From assembly GCA_965178125.1 (NCBI GenBank), contig OZ237757.1:248001-312000 (forward strand): DNA of 64,000 bases, read 5' to 3'. Shown here one piece after another: positions 1 through 12,576 of this stretch (position 1 is its first letter; each line of letters opens with the position of its first letter). Under the pieces are notes generated by a model. The model worked only from the letters and a program-made list of their open reading frames with translations, ran no database searches and was not told the DNA's origin. Both the position numbers and the translations under genes were made by a program. Source of the stretch: Bilabrum cf. latius. Its lineage: Eukaryota > Bigyra: Bicosoecida > Bigyra > Bicosoecida.

Positions 1-1893
1 GGTCACAGAGCCAGTAACGCCCAGTTGCTCGGCAAGCTGGATGGAGGGGACCCCAAGGCCAAATATCAGCCCAACGATGGTTAAAAACGTCGGTGGACAC
101 AACAGATGCGGCCTATCCGAGGCACAGCATAGGCCCCCTCGGCCTCCTCTGTGCCGGGCAGTCATGCACATAGCATCGCAACCCAAAACTGTGCACGCCC
201 GGTACCCGCAGCAGCAGGCGCATCCTGTGCGTCTGGCCCACATCCGGCAAGACGTGGTCCAGGCCAATACCTCGGAAGATGCCTGAATTCGCTCGTGAAC
301 GCTATCGCCCATTTCTCTTCTCATCGGGCTGGCATTGGGTGAGTGCTTTGTGCTGATGCCGCCACCCTTGTCTTGTTGAATAACTCGATTCGATTTAAAC
401 CGCTTGAATTCTCCGGAGCGACTAGACAAATCTGTTGTGCTGGGCGGTGCAGCAGCTACAGGGCGCAGTTTGCGCGGCACCATGTCCACGTCCGCCTCGG
501 TGATGACACTGTCTTGGCGCTTCGCGTCTGAGGTGGGCTCTAGCGCCGGAGATGGCTGCTCGGAGCTTCCATTCACACGCCGAAGTGAGCCCATCAACAT
601 GTCATGGCCGCTGGTCCATCTCTCAGGAGCGATCTGAACCAGTGATGATGACGACTGCACGGCCATGGTGATGGCCTGATCTGTCACCTGATGCTGGTGA
701 CTTTGAGAACCAGACGGCTGCGAAGGGACCAATAAGCGTGTGCCCGGCGTGGACCATCGCGTGTGCATCCGCATGGTGCTACTTCCGTGTGTAGTTCTAG
801 ACAGACTGACAGCCGGCTAGGTGGCCGGCACGCGACTCTGGCTGTGGACCGTCCCGTGCTCCGATTCCAGCACACACGCATGGTTCTTGATCAGGGATTC
901 CGCTCTCTACTGTGCGGCATACAGCCGCAGATGGCACTCCTCAGCTGACACAGACAAGCCTTTACCGGAAGCACCCGAACTGCGCGCCCGCATCATCTCC
1001 GATGCCACGCACAGCTCCTCCAAACACACCTCTGATGGAAGCACCACGCCCCCGCAGCACCACCACGTGCGCGATGGCACTGCCGCAGGAAGCTGCTGCT
1101 CCTCCAGATCGGTGTGGCTGGGCCCGCCCCTGTCCATTCGGGTGAGGGCGTGCATGGCGGCGTTCAGTGCCGCTCGTGCAGATTGCCGCACCACTGAAGG
1201 AGTCCCATCAAGCAAAATCGTCGAAAACCGTGAGCGGACTGTGCTGCTTGTCTACGTGTCGATTGCATCGCTTGACTTGGGGAGCTGTCGGCTTTGCGGA
1301 TTCAAGGCCGACGCCGAGGAACTTGTCGGCGCCACCCTGTGAGATGCTTCGCTTGCTGCTCGAATGGCACGCTGCAGCAAGCGTGTTGCCGAATCATTTC
1401 TCCTTTTGAATGCGAATGTACTGCTTGACAGAGTCAGTATGGGGATCAGAATTTGGTACACCCCGATAGGCAGGACGAAAAAAACCAACCGCCAATTAAA
1501 GTACTCTGGATTCTGTTCAAAACCACCTTGCGTTACAGCGTCCGATACAAGAACTGGTGCATTGCTGGTGTACATAAAGGACACGCTCCACCGTGTCGCC
1601 GTGCCTACCAGTGCAGCGAGCCACCAAATGCGTGATTCATAGCCACCGCCCATGGTTGCAAAGTACCATCGAAACAGCTGTACGATCTGGGACAGGGCTG
1701 CAATACTGCCCCAATTAATCCCTCGAAGCCACAAATTGCTGGTTGAGCCATCACTGGCCGCGCTGCCAGAGAAGCCGATAAAGGCAGACACTAACAACCC
1801 AATCGCAAGTGATAATACCTGTCTCTGGGATAAACAAACGCTGCCACAAGGACAGCAAGCAGGCCATATATGTATAGGACAGCATCCAACCAT
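1..1893 (-). CDS. Unrecognised multi-pass membrane protein, 3' end beyond the window
   Basis: One frame stays free of TAA and TGA from the ATG at 1893 down to base 1, about 631 codons, with the C-terminus outside the window. Three in-frame TAGs occur (1252-1254, 907-909, 817-819). The N-terminal third holds three hydrophobic stretches around residues 25-45, 85-105 and 130-153. A long polar, Ser/Thr-rich and probably cytosolic segment follows, then a Cys-rich patch near bases 130-220 and a further hydrophobic helix near bases 20-75. The first ATG after an upstream in-frame TAA (1945-1947) was taken as start. A second frame just upstream also looks hydrophobic, so a missed 5' exon is possible. 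I recognise no family; transporter or receptor would be a guess. Confidence 0.6.
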
Positions 1894-2043
1894 GAAAATA
1901 GTGAGACGGCGGGGAATCAAGCGAGAATGTGTGACACAAGAAGTTTACGTCACGATGATGACCATCGGGGCTTGGCCAATGGTTCCGCATTGTGCGCGGC
2001 GCCGAGATTTGGCCGAACACTGTGGACACGCGACTCTGCTCTA

Positions 2044-5000
2044 TCATTTCCTCTTCTTCTTCCCTTTCTTCCCCTTTTTAGACTTGCCGCCATCCGCAGC
2101 CTCGGCTGCAGCGGCTCCGCCAGTCGCCGCCCCATCCGCAGTCCCCGAGGGACCCGACGCCCCGCTCTCCGCGTCTGCCGTCGTGTCCTCCTCCTCGTCG
2201 ATCGTCTCGCCCTTCTTCAATTTCTTGATGATGCGCCGCAGCCGCGACACCTCCGCCGAGTCGCTCTGCTTCTCGGCCGCATTGGTGATGAGCTTCACGC
2301 GCGCCGCGTACACGAGGGAAGTCTGCGTCTCCTCCGTGTTGTAGTCAGCAGGGGACAAGTTCACGAACATGAGCGTCTTGCTGTTCCCGCCGATCGAATC
2401 CATCATCAGATGCGTCAGCTTGTTGTCCCTGTAAGGCACGTGCCCGCTTGATCCGCTGGACAGCACGGAGATCACGTTGCCCAGCGCGCTTAGGCTCTTG
2501 TTGATCGACTGCGCCTCCCGCAGCCTGTCGGCCTCTGCGCCCGTCTTGTCCACGCGCTCTGAGCCGGCGAGATCCACGAGCGAGATCTTGCCCCTGGCAG
2601 TCTTCTTGCTCTGCTTGTTGTAGGATTCGACCAGCAGCGTGAACACCAGGTGCGATCTCGAAGACTCGGCGTTCATCTTGGTCGAGCCTGTCGCACGGCT
2701 CCCGTTGCCCTCGTGGAAGATAGCGAGAGCCTCCTCGGGCGTCTTGGCCGGCTTGGTGACGCTTCCCTTGACGTATACCAGCTTCTTTGCGTCCAGCTTG
2801 ATGTCGAGCTTGGGCGGTTTGGCGCTCTTCTCCTTGATGTGGTCGTGCATCCACAGCAGGTCGCGCAGGTTGTCGTTGTACAGCTCGATCATGGAGCACT
2901 GCACCGTCACCTGGAGCTGCTTTTCCTTGTCTTCGATCGTGGAGAAGAGCTTCTTGATCGCTCGGGGTGTCACGCCCTCCATCCCAGGGGCTCCCAGCAT
3001 CGTGAACGTCTTTCCCGAGCCCGTCTGCCCGTACGCAAAGATGCACACGTTGAATCCGTCAAAGGCGCCGTTGATGAGCCGCTCCGTGTCCTTGAAGATG
3101 TCCTCCTGCGTGGAACCGGGGCCGAAGCAGCGGTCGAACAGGAACTGCTTGTGGCCTTTATCCCTAATGTCCAGCTGGATTGTGTAGGGGTCCGGGAAGG
3201 CGACCACCTGGTGGCACCCCCTCTCCTGCTCCGACTTGGACATGGGCCTGGCCCTGCAGTACACCCGGATCTTGCCCTTCATGTCCTCCATCTCGTTCCA
3301 GTACTCCTTCCTCAAGATCTGCTCCTTCCTAAGCTCCTTCTCCATTTCCTTGAACCTCTTTTCCCTCGATTTCAGCTCGGCCTCCAGCTCCTTGGCCTTC
3401 TTGGCCTCCTCCCGCAATGCCACAGCCTCCTCCTCGAAGGCACCAAGCGCGGCCACCTTCGCCTTGAGGTCGGCCACCTCTTTCCCGCTCGCCGCTAGGC
3501 TCTACTCCGTCTTCTCCAGGTGCTTTTGCGCCGCCGCCAGGTCCTTCTTGAGAGCAGCCACGGCCGCGTCTGCCTTGGCCTGGATCTGGTCCTTTTCCTT
3601 GTCCCAGGCCTTCTGCGCGTCTGCCATCCTTCGCTCAGCCTTCTCCTGCTGCTTGGCCTGCTCCTGCTTGGCCGCCTCAGAGCCCGCCTCGGCGGCTGCT
3701 TTCTCGGCGGCCCTCAGCTTGGCTCGCATCTCGTCCATCTGCTTCTTCTGCGCCTTTGCCCTCTCCGCCTCCTTCTTGGCGGCGGCCTTGTCACCTCCGG
3801 TGGCGCGCTTCAGCATCGACTTGGCCTTCTCAGCGGCGCCCTCCGCCTCCTTAGTCTTCTCCTGGGCCTTTTTGAGCTTAGAGCGGAGCGCGGACGCTTC
3901 AGCCTCAGCCTTGGCCGCCTTGGCTTCCGCTGCCTCGGCGGCTTTGCGGGCCTTGGAGATTGCCGCTGGGGATGCGGCCGCAGGGGCTGGGGCTGGGGCT
4001 GGGGCTGGGGCTGCTGCCTTCCCGCTGCCACTGCCCGCTGCGGCCATCGCCCTGGCCTCATGAGCATCCTTCTCGGCCTGCGCCAGGCGATCCCTAACGT
4101 CGCTCTCCTGTCTGCGGGCAGATTCCAGCTCGGACGCTTGCTGGGCCAGCTTCGCGCGCGCCGACTCTGCGTCTGCCTCGGCCGCCTTCCTGGCTTCCGA
4201 AAGGCTCTTCATCTGCTCCTGCAGCACGCCAAGCTGCGCCGCAATCGCGCCACCGTCCCCACCCGCGCCACCACCCGCGGGCCCGCCGCCCGAGCTGCTC
4301 GCTGCCAGCTCCACCAGCTGGTGGTCCACAGCCTCGATGAACGTGTCGAGCGCCCGGCGCAGCACCAGCCCGCCCTCCGCCGCATTCAGCGACTCCGCGG
4401 CCGCAACGGCGTCCTCAATGCCGCCCTTGAGCCCCACGCCAGGCAGCGGCTTGCCCTCGCCGTCCACTACGTCGTCTGCAGGCAGCTCGTCAACGAGCCT
4501 CTTGCACTGGTCCTCCAGAGCGGCCCTGCACTCGCGCTTCTGCTTCTGCTGGTACAGTTCCTGCGCCACCGAAATCGTCTCAGTGCACGAGGCTCGCATG
4601 ACGCGAAGGGAGCGAGCCGCGGCCGCCGCCTTCTCGTCCTGGGGGGCAGCAGCGGCGGCCGCGGCAGAGGCTTGCGCCTGTGCCTGGGCCATCTTCGCAG
4701 CCGTCTCTGCCTCGGCCGCATCCGCGCGCGCCTTTGCTAGGGCAGCCTGCAGCTCGCTCACTTGTGCCTCGGCGCGGGCCTTCGCCGCCTCTGCAGCGGA
4801 CAGCGCCTCCGAAGACACACCCCCATCGCCGCCCCTGCCGCCCGACCCACCGGTGGATTCCCCCGAGGGGCCAGTTCCATCACCGCGCGCCCTGTCGGCG
4901 CGCTGGTTCGCGTCGACGAGCTGGCTCCTGAGCGACTGCACTTCTCGCCTCAGCTGCTGCAGCTGCTCGTGGTCCGCCTCCGACATCCCTGCCCCGCTGG

Positions 5001-7002
5001 CAGGGGCAGCAATCCCGCTCGCTGCCTCCACCGCGCCGCCGCCTGCCCTGGGTGTCGCACCTGCTCCTCCTCCAGCTTTCAGCGCGCGTTCCAGCTCGTC
5101 GATCCGATCCTTCACCTCCTGCACGTCGGCTTCCATGGCCAGGTCGCGCTGCTGCTCCTCCCCCAGGGCGGCCTGTGCCTTGGCGGCGGCTTCCTCGGCT
5201 GCCTTGGCTTCCGCTTTGGCCGCCTTGGACTCCGCTGAGGATGCCTTGTAGGCAGCGAACTGGTCCTTGATCTCTAGCTTGGCTTCCGCCGAGGGATCCT
5301 TCCCGTGCTTTGCCTTGTACGCGTCCTGCCACTGCTTGATCCCGTCCTTGAGCTTCTTGTGCTTGTCCTTGAGTGCCTTGGCGTGATCCGCCTTGCCCTT
5401 GGCGTCCCCCGCCGCATCCTCGGAGCCCTGCCTCGCCCTGGATAGGGGACCCTCTCGGAAGGCGCGTTGTTCCCTGAGAAGCTCCTCTAGCCGCTCTCTC
5501 AGCTCCGCCAGCTCGGCCTCGTCCTCTTCCGCCGCCATGCTCTGCTCCACTGCCATGGCCGCGCTGGCAACCGCGGAGGGGGCCGCCGAGGGCGCGCCTG
5601 CAATGGGCTGCACCACGGGAGCTTCCCCGGCCGCAGCAGCCGCAGTGGCCGTCTGCTCCGGCAGCCTCTCCCTCGAAGCAGCCGCCCGTTTGCCAGCTTC
5701 CTCCGCCGCGAGATCAGCCGCCATCGCGTCAGCCTACCCATGCGCGGCCGCGGCTGCGCCTGCCGCCAAAGATGCGCTCCGTCCAGCCTCCGCCCGCGCC
5801 TGGGCCGCGCCTCTGCGCGCCTCTGCCGCCGCCTCCCTTGCCTCATCGGCCTCTCGCAGCGCCTCCTTTGCCTTTTCCTCGGCGGCATCCCTCGCCCTCT
5901 GCGCATTGCGGGCCAGCTCGGCCTGCCCATCCAGCTCCTGCTGCAGCTGCTGCCTGCGCGATTCCGAGTCCTTGAGGCGGCGCTCGGCGCCCTCGAGGGC
6001 TTCCTTGGGAACGTTCTCTCCCGATGACGTCAGTGCGGCGATCCGATCCCTCAGCTCCAGGCTGGCCCGCTGCTCGGCGCGGAGGTGCCTCCTGAGAGAG
6101 GCCTGCAGCACGCCCGCCTCGCCGCGGGCTGCTTCGGACGCCTCCAGCGCACGCAGCAATTCGGCTGCCAGCCTGGTTTTCTCGGTCTCGGCTGCCTGCG
6201 CCTCCCTCGATCGGGCCGCTGCCTCGGCCGCCAGGCGGGCGTCGAGCTCCGCCTTCTCCCTAGTGAATCGCTCCATCGCGCCCTCCCCTTCCTGCTGCGC
6301 TCTGCGCTTTTGCTGGTCCAGCTGCTTCTGTAAGGATTCTCGCTCGCTTTCCAGAGCGCCTGCGCCTTCGCGCCTCACTCTCTCGGCTTCTTCTCGCGCG
6401 CGTCGGCGCTCTTCATCGATCGTGCGACGCGCATCCACCGTTTCGCGGCGCACCCTCGACAAATCTTGGGAGGCGCGGTCCCGTTCGCTTTTAGCTTCTT
6501 CAAGCAAGCGTTTCAACTCCGTAATTCGTGTTTTGGCTTTGTCGCGCAGCTCGCTCATGTGCTTGCTGTAGTATGCCTGCGTTGCATCTTCCTGTCGCTT
6601 GTAGTGCGACACGACGCTCTCCAACTCCGACTGAAACTTCTTTCTCTGTTCGGCCATCTTTCCTTTCATCATGTCAAGGCTGGATCGTGCCAAATCAGTT
6701 GGAATGTAAGACGTTTCCTGCACCTCTGCAGCCGTTGCAGTCGGAGGGTGCGCTCTCGCGTTCGCCTGAGCCATCGTCCCGCGATGCTCCGAGGTAGCTC
6801 TTAACGTGTCATCCTCGCGAAACATGCCGGAGGCATCTCCAGATCCGGCTCCCAAGCCAGCAAGGCGTAACGGCTGGCCCGTCGAATCGAAGCCAGCCCG
6901 GTGGCCACTTGCATCCTCTGCCGTCTTGCTTTCACCGCCATCTAGAGGCGAATCAGAGTCTACGATATCTACAGCGGCCGCTAAGCCCCCATTTGCAGCC
7001 AT
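2044..7002 (-). CDS. C-terminal-motor kinesin (kinesin-14, KCBP-like motor) with very long coiled coil
   Basis: A single 4,959-nt exon encodes 1,652 residues and ends in TGA. Start ATG 7002 has good context (GCAGCCATGG). Residues ~150-1240 are almost continuous Ala/Glu/Lys/Arg coiled coil, broken by an Ala-Pro run (bases 3983-4012). The motor is C-terminal (~1244-1580): neck ending MKGKIRVYCRARP, P-loop GQTGSGKT at ~1325-1332, switch I NAESSRSH, switch II LVDLAGSE, then YRDNKLTHLM. A motor after its stalk with this neck is diagnostic of minus-end-directed kinesin-14. The end of the motor most resembles the plant/protist KCBP subgroup, but no MyTH4-FERM region precedes the coil. A Lys-rich tail closes the protein. 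Two TAG codons (5734-5736, 3502-3504) lie inside the coiled coil, which continues without a break on both sides. The role would be spindle or cortical microtubule transport. Confidence 0.93.
3983..4012 (+). repeat. GGGGCT hexamer x5 inside the kinesin gene
   Basis: Five perfect GGGGCT units on the plus strand encode alternating Ala-Pro on the minus strand, interrupting the kinesin coiled coil. Runs of four G make the plus strand a potential G-quadruplex former. Probably a hinge-length polymorphism. Confidence 0.8.
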
Positions 7003-7148
7003 GGCTGCGATACGGTGTGGCTCGCAACGCACGAAGCTGTGCTGGGTTGCGACCACTGGTCGCAACGAAACCGATTTCCCCTCAGAGCGGGTCTAGCACG
7101 ATGTACCAGGATACAGTGGTATCAACCACACATAGCTGTATATATTCA

Positions 7149-9599
7149 TCAAATCGAACCTGATACCTCCCGCAGCACCTTCACGCAGTCCATGTGCCCC
7201 CCCAGCAAAGCCGCCTCCACCGCCGTCACCTGCAGCACCCTCCCGCCATGCTCCAGATCATGCAGCGACTACAACGCCCCCGCCAGACGGCCCAGCACCA
7301 GGCGCTTCCCAAGCTCCAGAGGACGGCCGTCCCGAGCGCTCGCAAACACCCTCCCCGCGTCCCTCTTCGCCTCCACCGCCCGCCTCCAACCCAACAACCC
7401 GCCCCGCCGCCACCCGCACGACAACTCTACCATCGACTGGCACCGACGAGCTGCTCCCGTCCACTCGCCCCCGGGGTCGCTCGACCGCAGCCCGTACCTG
7501 CCCCGGGCCACCAGGCTCGCCTGCGCGTGCAAATCAGTGCACTCGCGGATCAGCCCCCGGGGCGCGTCCTCCCGCTCCATCAGCTCCAGCATGGCCTGCC
7601 CCACCACCACCACCTGCATCGCATTGCCGCTCTCCACGGCGTACCGGAAGCCCCTGCCACAGTAGTCCATGGCCCGGGCTCGGTCCAGGGACGGGTTCTG
7701 GTCCATGTGGCAGAGCATGCGGAGCACGCAGGCGGCTCTCGGCGGCGTGGGAACGTCGGTCATCCAGCGGTAGACTGCACTCGAGTGGTCAGTAGCAAGA
7801 AATTTATCGATCCTAGCCTAAACGGCTGATTGACAATCCCGAAATAACAGCCTTTGCAGGCCTGGGCAGTGTTCTGTGATCGTCTCTAGCACCACTTGGC
7901 ACGAATCCGCACCGAGATCGTACCCATCAATGTAAATCGTACGCAAGAGCGGGTTGTGTTGCAGGGCCAGGCATATCGAGTATACCGACGCCTCTTGCGC
8001 AAGCTCGAGCCAGATCTCTGTGAAATGCGGGAGGTGCCAGAGGATCGCGAGGGAATCCCGCGGACGAGCGTCGCCTGCGTCAGAAATGTACTTGGATAGA
8101 TCGAACTTGCAGGGCGCGTCCTGGATGGACCGCTGTCGCGTCAGCATGCCAGTTGTGCTGAGGCCAGGAACCGGCACGGTGGACTCCCAAACATCAGGCA
8201 GGGCAAGATAGACCAGCACCATGGACTTGCACGCTTCTCGCAAGACTGTCTGTATATCAACGTCCTAGGTGCCTCCGTAGTACTAAGCGAAGTCAACGCG
8301 GCGGAGGGACGAGCTTCTGACTGCCCCAAGCGCAACACGCCCGAAGATGCTGCCTTCTGTGGGATCAAAATCGTCATCGCAAGACAACTTAAAGTCGAGC
8401 AGAGTATCGTTAAGCTCCAGGCCATCTGCAAGAGTCTTGTATGCATCATCCATGCCAGCGTCATCGTTCCAAGCCTCGGATAAAGTGAGCTTGAGCAGGT
8501 TGCACGACTCGAGGCACAGCCCGCGTCCAACCGCCGCCACGCTCGGCGAGTCCACGTGCCCCAGCACCAGCTCTCGCAGGGACGGCGACCTGCCCACGAT
8601 GGACTCCACAAGTTGAGGGCAGTCATCGCCAGCGTGTGCGTTGCAGCTGAGCTTCCTTAGGGGGCACCTCGGGTTGTCCGCAAGCCATGCAACGATCGGG
8701 GCGAGTACGTTGCAGTCCTCATCATATGAGTCTGCCCCGGAGACATCGGTCTCTCGAAGTCGAGTCAAGCGATGCAATGCCCGTGTAAACGCTTTCACCT
8801 CCATTGCATCGCTGCTCGGAAGGCCTTGGAAGCGGAGAACCTGGACTTGACCAGCTGATGGGCAAGCTGCAAGTGCTTCCCAAAATTGCTTACCAATGGC
8901 ACATAAAATTATCAGCGCCTTGAGATGACGTGGTCTTGCCAATAAAGGGACTAATACGCCAGCGTTTAAATCGTTTGCACTCATGGTTTCCACGAGCACC
9001 TCCTCTAGCCCGGCTGCAGCCCCAACCCAGTTTGCAAGAATTTTGAAGCCTGGCTCAATGCCTTCGCTATCGGGTACTGTCAAGTGTACCTTTCGTAGCG
9101 AAGCCAGGCTAGCAGCGCAATCAGTCTGCGTGTACCATTCCGCTGCTAATCCTCGTGGCGCATACATGGGCAACTTTAAGCTGGATAGGGCTTGAGCTTG
9201 CCACAAGAAGCAATGCAAGTGCTTGTGCAGTTCCACGGAGTCTGCAGATAGAAAAGCTCTACAGCAAGATAAATCGAGCTCGTGGAGAGAACGGATTGCA
9301 CCTGAGCCAAGCAGTGCATTCGACATGCGCATGAAGTCACCTTTTTGTGCTCGATGACTCATACTAACGGAGAAATTGTTGCACACGCGAATGAGGTCTA
9401 CAAAGTAGCCACCTGGAAAACAATCGACGCTCACGGCAGTGCGAGAGCACTTGCTGTGGAGCGCATGAACCATCTCGGTGTAGGCTTTGCAGTTCGTCGC
9501 ATCCGAAGCAGATATCCTGCGACTGCGCAATCCCACATCCGTTAAATAGCTTATCTCCATGATAGATGCTGGACACCCGTGATCCTCTTCGTGGCTCAT
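7149..9599 (-). CDS. Leucine-rich-repeat protein with ankyrin-like C-terminus
   Basis: The CDS runs from ATG 9599 to TGA 7149, 817 codons, through four TAGs (8283-8285, 8265-8267, 7818-7820, 7269-7271). The N-terminal ~560 residues carry irregular RNase-inhibitor-like leucine-rich repeats (segments such as LHELDLSCC, LRKVHLTV, LRKLSCNAH, LRELVLGHV, LLKLTLSEA). The last ~250 residues are helical and end in an ankyrin-like helix pair (VTAVEAALLGGHMDCVKVL). LRR arrays of this type are protein-binding platforms; no kinase, F-box or membrane segment is visible. It lies 146 nt downstream of the kinesin start and 150 nt upstream of the CCT gene stop, all on one strand. The partner is unknown. Confidence 0.8.
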
Positions 9600-9750
9600 T
9601 TCGGAACCAACGTGGCTCCGAATTCAGTTGCGCGAATTGTTGCTCAAGGATCATTGATAGTACCTTGCACCCTTGCTGGCATGGCGATATACTACGCAAG
9701 CCAAGCGTATTCCGACGACAAACAAAGAGCAACCAGCAATCGAACCCACA

Positions 9751-12576
9751 TCAGCCGTGCCGAGCCGCCCGACTGGCCCTCCCGGATCTAGTCGTCTTGC
9801 TCGAGCCGCCTCTGTAAGGTGCGCCCCCAACCCCCATCTGGTTCGCAGCCGCAGCCAGCCGATACACCCCGTGGTACTGCTGCCCACCCGCACTTGCACC
9901 CGATCCCCCCGCCGAGTTCCTCTTGGAAGATCCCCCCCCCCTGCTCCTGGACCCCTTGTCTGCCCCCTTGAGTGCGTCCACGTACAGGTGCCTCTCCTCC
10001 GGGGGAATGTCCTCGATCGACCGCACGAACCGGCCCTTGTACCTCAGGCGGGCGCTCGCCAGACGCCTCCTGCACGCGTACTTGACTTTCTTAAACCAGA
10101 CCCGCCTGCGCCTCAGCTCCATGAACCGCTTCACGCGAGCCTGTCTCTACTCCACCGTGTAAGCCCCAATGTAGGGCCTGCCCTTGGGATCCTTTTCAGT
10201 GTCGTACTGCCTCGCAAGCTGGGTCAGGGGCAGCCGCCCCGGCTCCTTCTCGAATGCGCACACCCTCACGGTTCCCAGGGAACAAGTCACCTGGTTGCTG
10301 TTGCCCGAGGAGGAGGAGACCAGCACGCCGTCCACGCGGCTAGCACCGCCCCTGCGCCCAAACATGACTGCCTGCTCCGCCGCCGCTCGACGAGGGACGG
10401 ATCGCTTGCCCCAGCTCGCCGCCACCGGCGCCTGCTGGTCCAGAAAGCCGCTATGGGCACCCCTTGACGCGCGGGTGGAACCAGAGGAGGACGATGAAGT
10501 AGCCTTACCCCTGCCGCCCGATTGCCTGGACGACTTGCCGCCGCTCCTCGAGGTGCCCCCGCTGCCGCTGTGCAAGCCGTTCGGCTGGCCGCGCGGCGCG
10601 CTGGAGGCCTGCGCGTTCGAGTGCGACGGGTGGCCGCGGCCCAACAGCCTGTCCTCTCCGCCTATTCCTGCCCCGCCCCTGTCCGCCGAGGCGGAGGAGA
10701 AGAGGTCGATCGAGCTGCCCTTGCGCCTCCGCTTGAGGTCCGAGGGGGTCCCGAAATCGCGGCTGCTGGCCCTGCCCCTAGACATGGGCAGGCCACTGAC
10801 CCCGAGACCCGAGTCCGAATCCATGCTGTCCTGCCGCGAGCGGCCCCCGCTGCGGCGTCGCTTGCGAGAGCCCACGCCCTCCAACCCACTCCGCTCGAGC
10901 CCAGCTCCGCCGGTGCTGTTCCCCAGGAGGGAGCCCATGGCCTGCTCGTCCGCCTCGCTGGCACTGCCCAGCGAGCCCCTCCTCCTGCGGGCCTGCATGG
11001 ACGACAGCATGGGCGACTTGCCGCAGTGGCTGCCAGCGCCCGGCAGGACGGGGGGCACCGTCGACGGGAGGCGGCCCCTGCCGGCCGCCGCCAGCGACTC
11101 CTTCCGGCTCGCGGCCGCCTGCTTCGAGTCGACCCCGTGCAAAGAATTCATGGGCACCACGTCGGACACGTTGACCTGCTGCCTGCCCTGTGCCTGGCCC
11201 CCGTGGGAGTGCCCGTGGCCGCCCACATCCCCCTGCACGGCTGCAGAGGCGCTCCCGCTGTCCTGCTCCATGCCATGCGTCTGGCTGAACCGCCGCATGG
11301 TGTGCCTCCGGAGCTCTGCCACGGAGGACTCTGCACCCGCTAGCATGGGCAGGCCCATGGCCTGGGCTGTGCCCCGCCCGTCCTGGCTGCCCGACGAGAC
11401 CCGACGCCTTTTCTCGCCACCCATGCCCGAAGGCGACTAGGACGAGGAGACATGCGCTGCTGCATTCATGGCTCCGGCCGATGCGATGTAACTGGAGGAT
11501 AAAGCAGAAGACGAGGACGATGTAGGTGTACCGGAGGGAGGCATGGACGTGATGGCGGCCGGCACAGACGGCGAATGGGCTCCTCCTCCTAGTCCCAAGC
11601 CAATGCCCATCGCGTCACCCATGTCCATTCCCGCCTCCATGCCCATGCGACTGTCGCTGGCGTCCTCATAGCTGGGCTCGTTGATCATGCCTCCGTACGG
11701 GCCCATGCCGCCGATCCCAATGCCAGAGCCCTCCGAGCTCAGGCTCCCGCTGCGCATCCTCCGCCTGGCCGCCTCCATCCTCAGCCGCTGGCCCTGGTCG
11801 AGCTCAGCATCCTCCTCCTCTCCGTCGGGGCGACCCAAGGCCGCGTCCACGATCTGCTGTGCCTGCACCTGCAGGTCGGTGAGCGGGGCTCCACCCTGGG
11901 CCAGTGGCGGCTCGCCCGTCCCCTAGCCGGCGCCTGCTGCACTCCCAGTCGAAGCAGACGTTGCGGAAGAAGATGATCCTGGTCGCGCTGTTCCCTGATG
12001 ATGATGCGCCTGAGGACCGTCGCCAGACAGCGGCGACATGCCCTCGGCGTCCGAGCTGCCGTGCGACGAGCCGGCCGTGGCGCCACCCTTCGCGCCTGCC
12101 GCCCGCGCCGCCAGGATAGGCTCTGTTGCAGTCGATGCGTTGCTCGCGCCTCCTCCCATTTGTTCTGCTTGAGGGGGGGGCACGAGGTGCATGGCGAGCG
12201 CGCTGCTGCTTCCGCCGCCTGGTGCGGAATGTGGTATGTCATTGCCCTAAGCAGCTGCGCTCGCCGAAGATGAGTCCGATAATAAATTTCTGGTATTACT
12301 ACATGAAGAATTGCTGGTGCTAGTCACCAGAGCAACGGCAGGCGCTGATGAAGCCCCTGCCGCCTGTCGAGATGCGGCGTTGTGGCTGCCACTGACGGCA
12401 GCACCTGCTCGGGCAGCTGATGCGCTCTCCCGCACCGCAGCTGCCGCCGATTCGGCCGCAGAGCCAGCGGTACTGCTACTGTTAGTCTGAATAGGCGCAG
12501 ATGAAACAGCACTGGGCGCCTACCTCGGCCGAGAAGCTGTTGAAAACTCGCTCCTGTCCAAATCATCCTGCGACAT
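9751..12576 (-). CDS. CCT-motif nuclear regulator, largely disordered
   Basis: ATG 12576 to TGA 9751, 942 codons, with five TAGs (12520-12522, 12247-12249, 11923-11925, 11437-11439, 10147-10149). Residues 1-810 are low-complexity Ser/Gly/Ala with many basic clusters and no folded domain I recognise. At ~815-860 is a CCT (CONSTANS, CO-like, TOC1) motif: basic helix around KRFMELRRRR, then FKKVKY, CRRRLA and the diagnostic ending KGRFVRS. The TAG at 10147 sits just before the motif, so under the standard code the domain would be cut off. CCT motifs bind NF-YB/YC or DNA in light, clock and flowering control of plants and algae, and also occur in other algal lineages. The C-terminus is Gly/Ser/Arg-rich. 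Divergent from the TBC gene. Confidence 0.82.

Noticed and set aside
3520-4740. Long plus-strand open frame (406 codons) opposite the kinesin
   Set aside because: Antisense of the Ala/Glu coiled coil; Leu/Arg/Ser-rich composition and no domain. The minus strand carries a continuous kinesin. The same applies to plus frames at 2650-3498, 4337-5251 and 5393-6571.
10184-11440. Plus-strand open frame of 418 codons opposite the CCT gene
   Set aside because: Pro/Arg/Ser-rich shadow of a low-complexity GC-rich coding region; the minus frame ends in a recognisable CCT motif.
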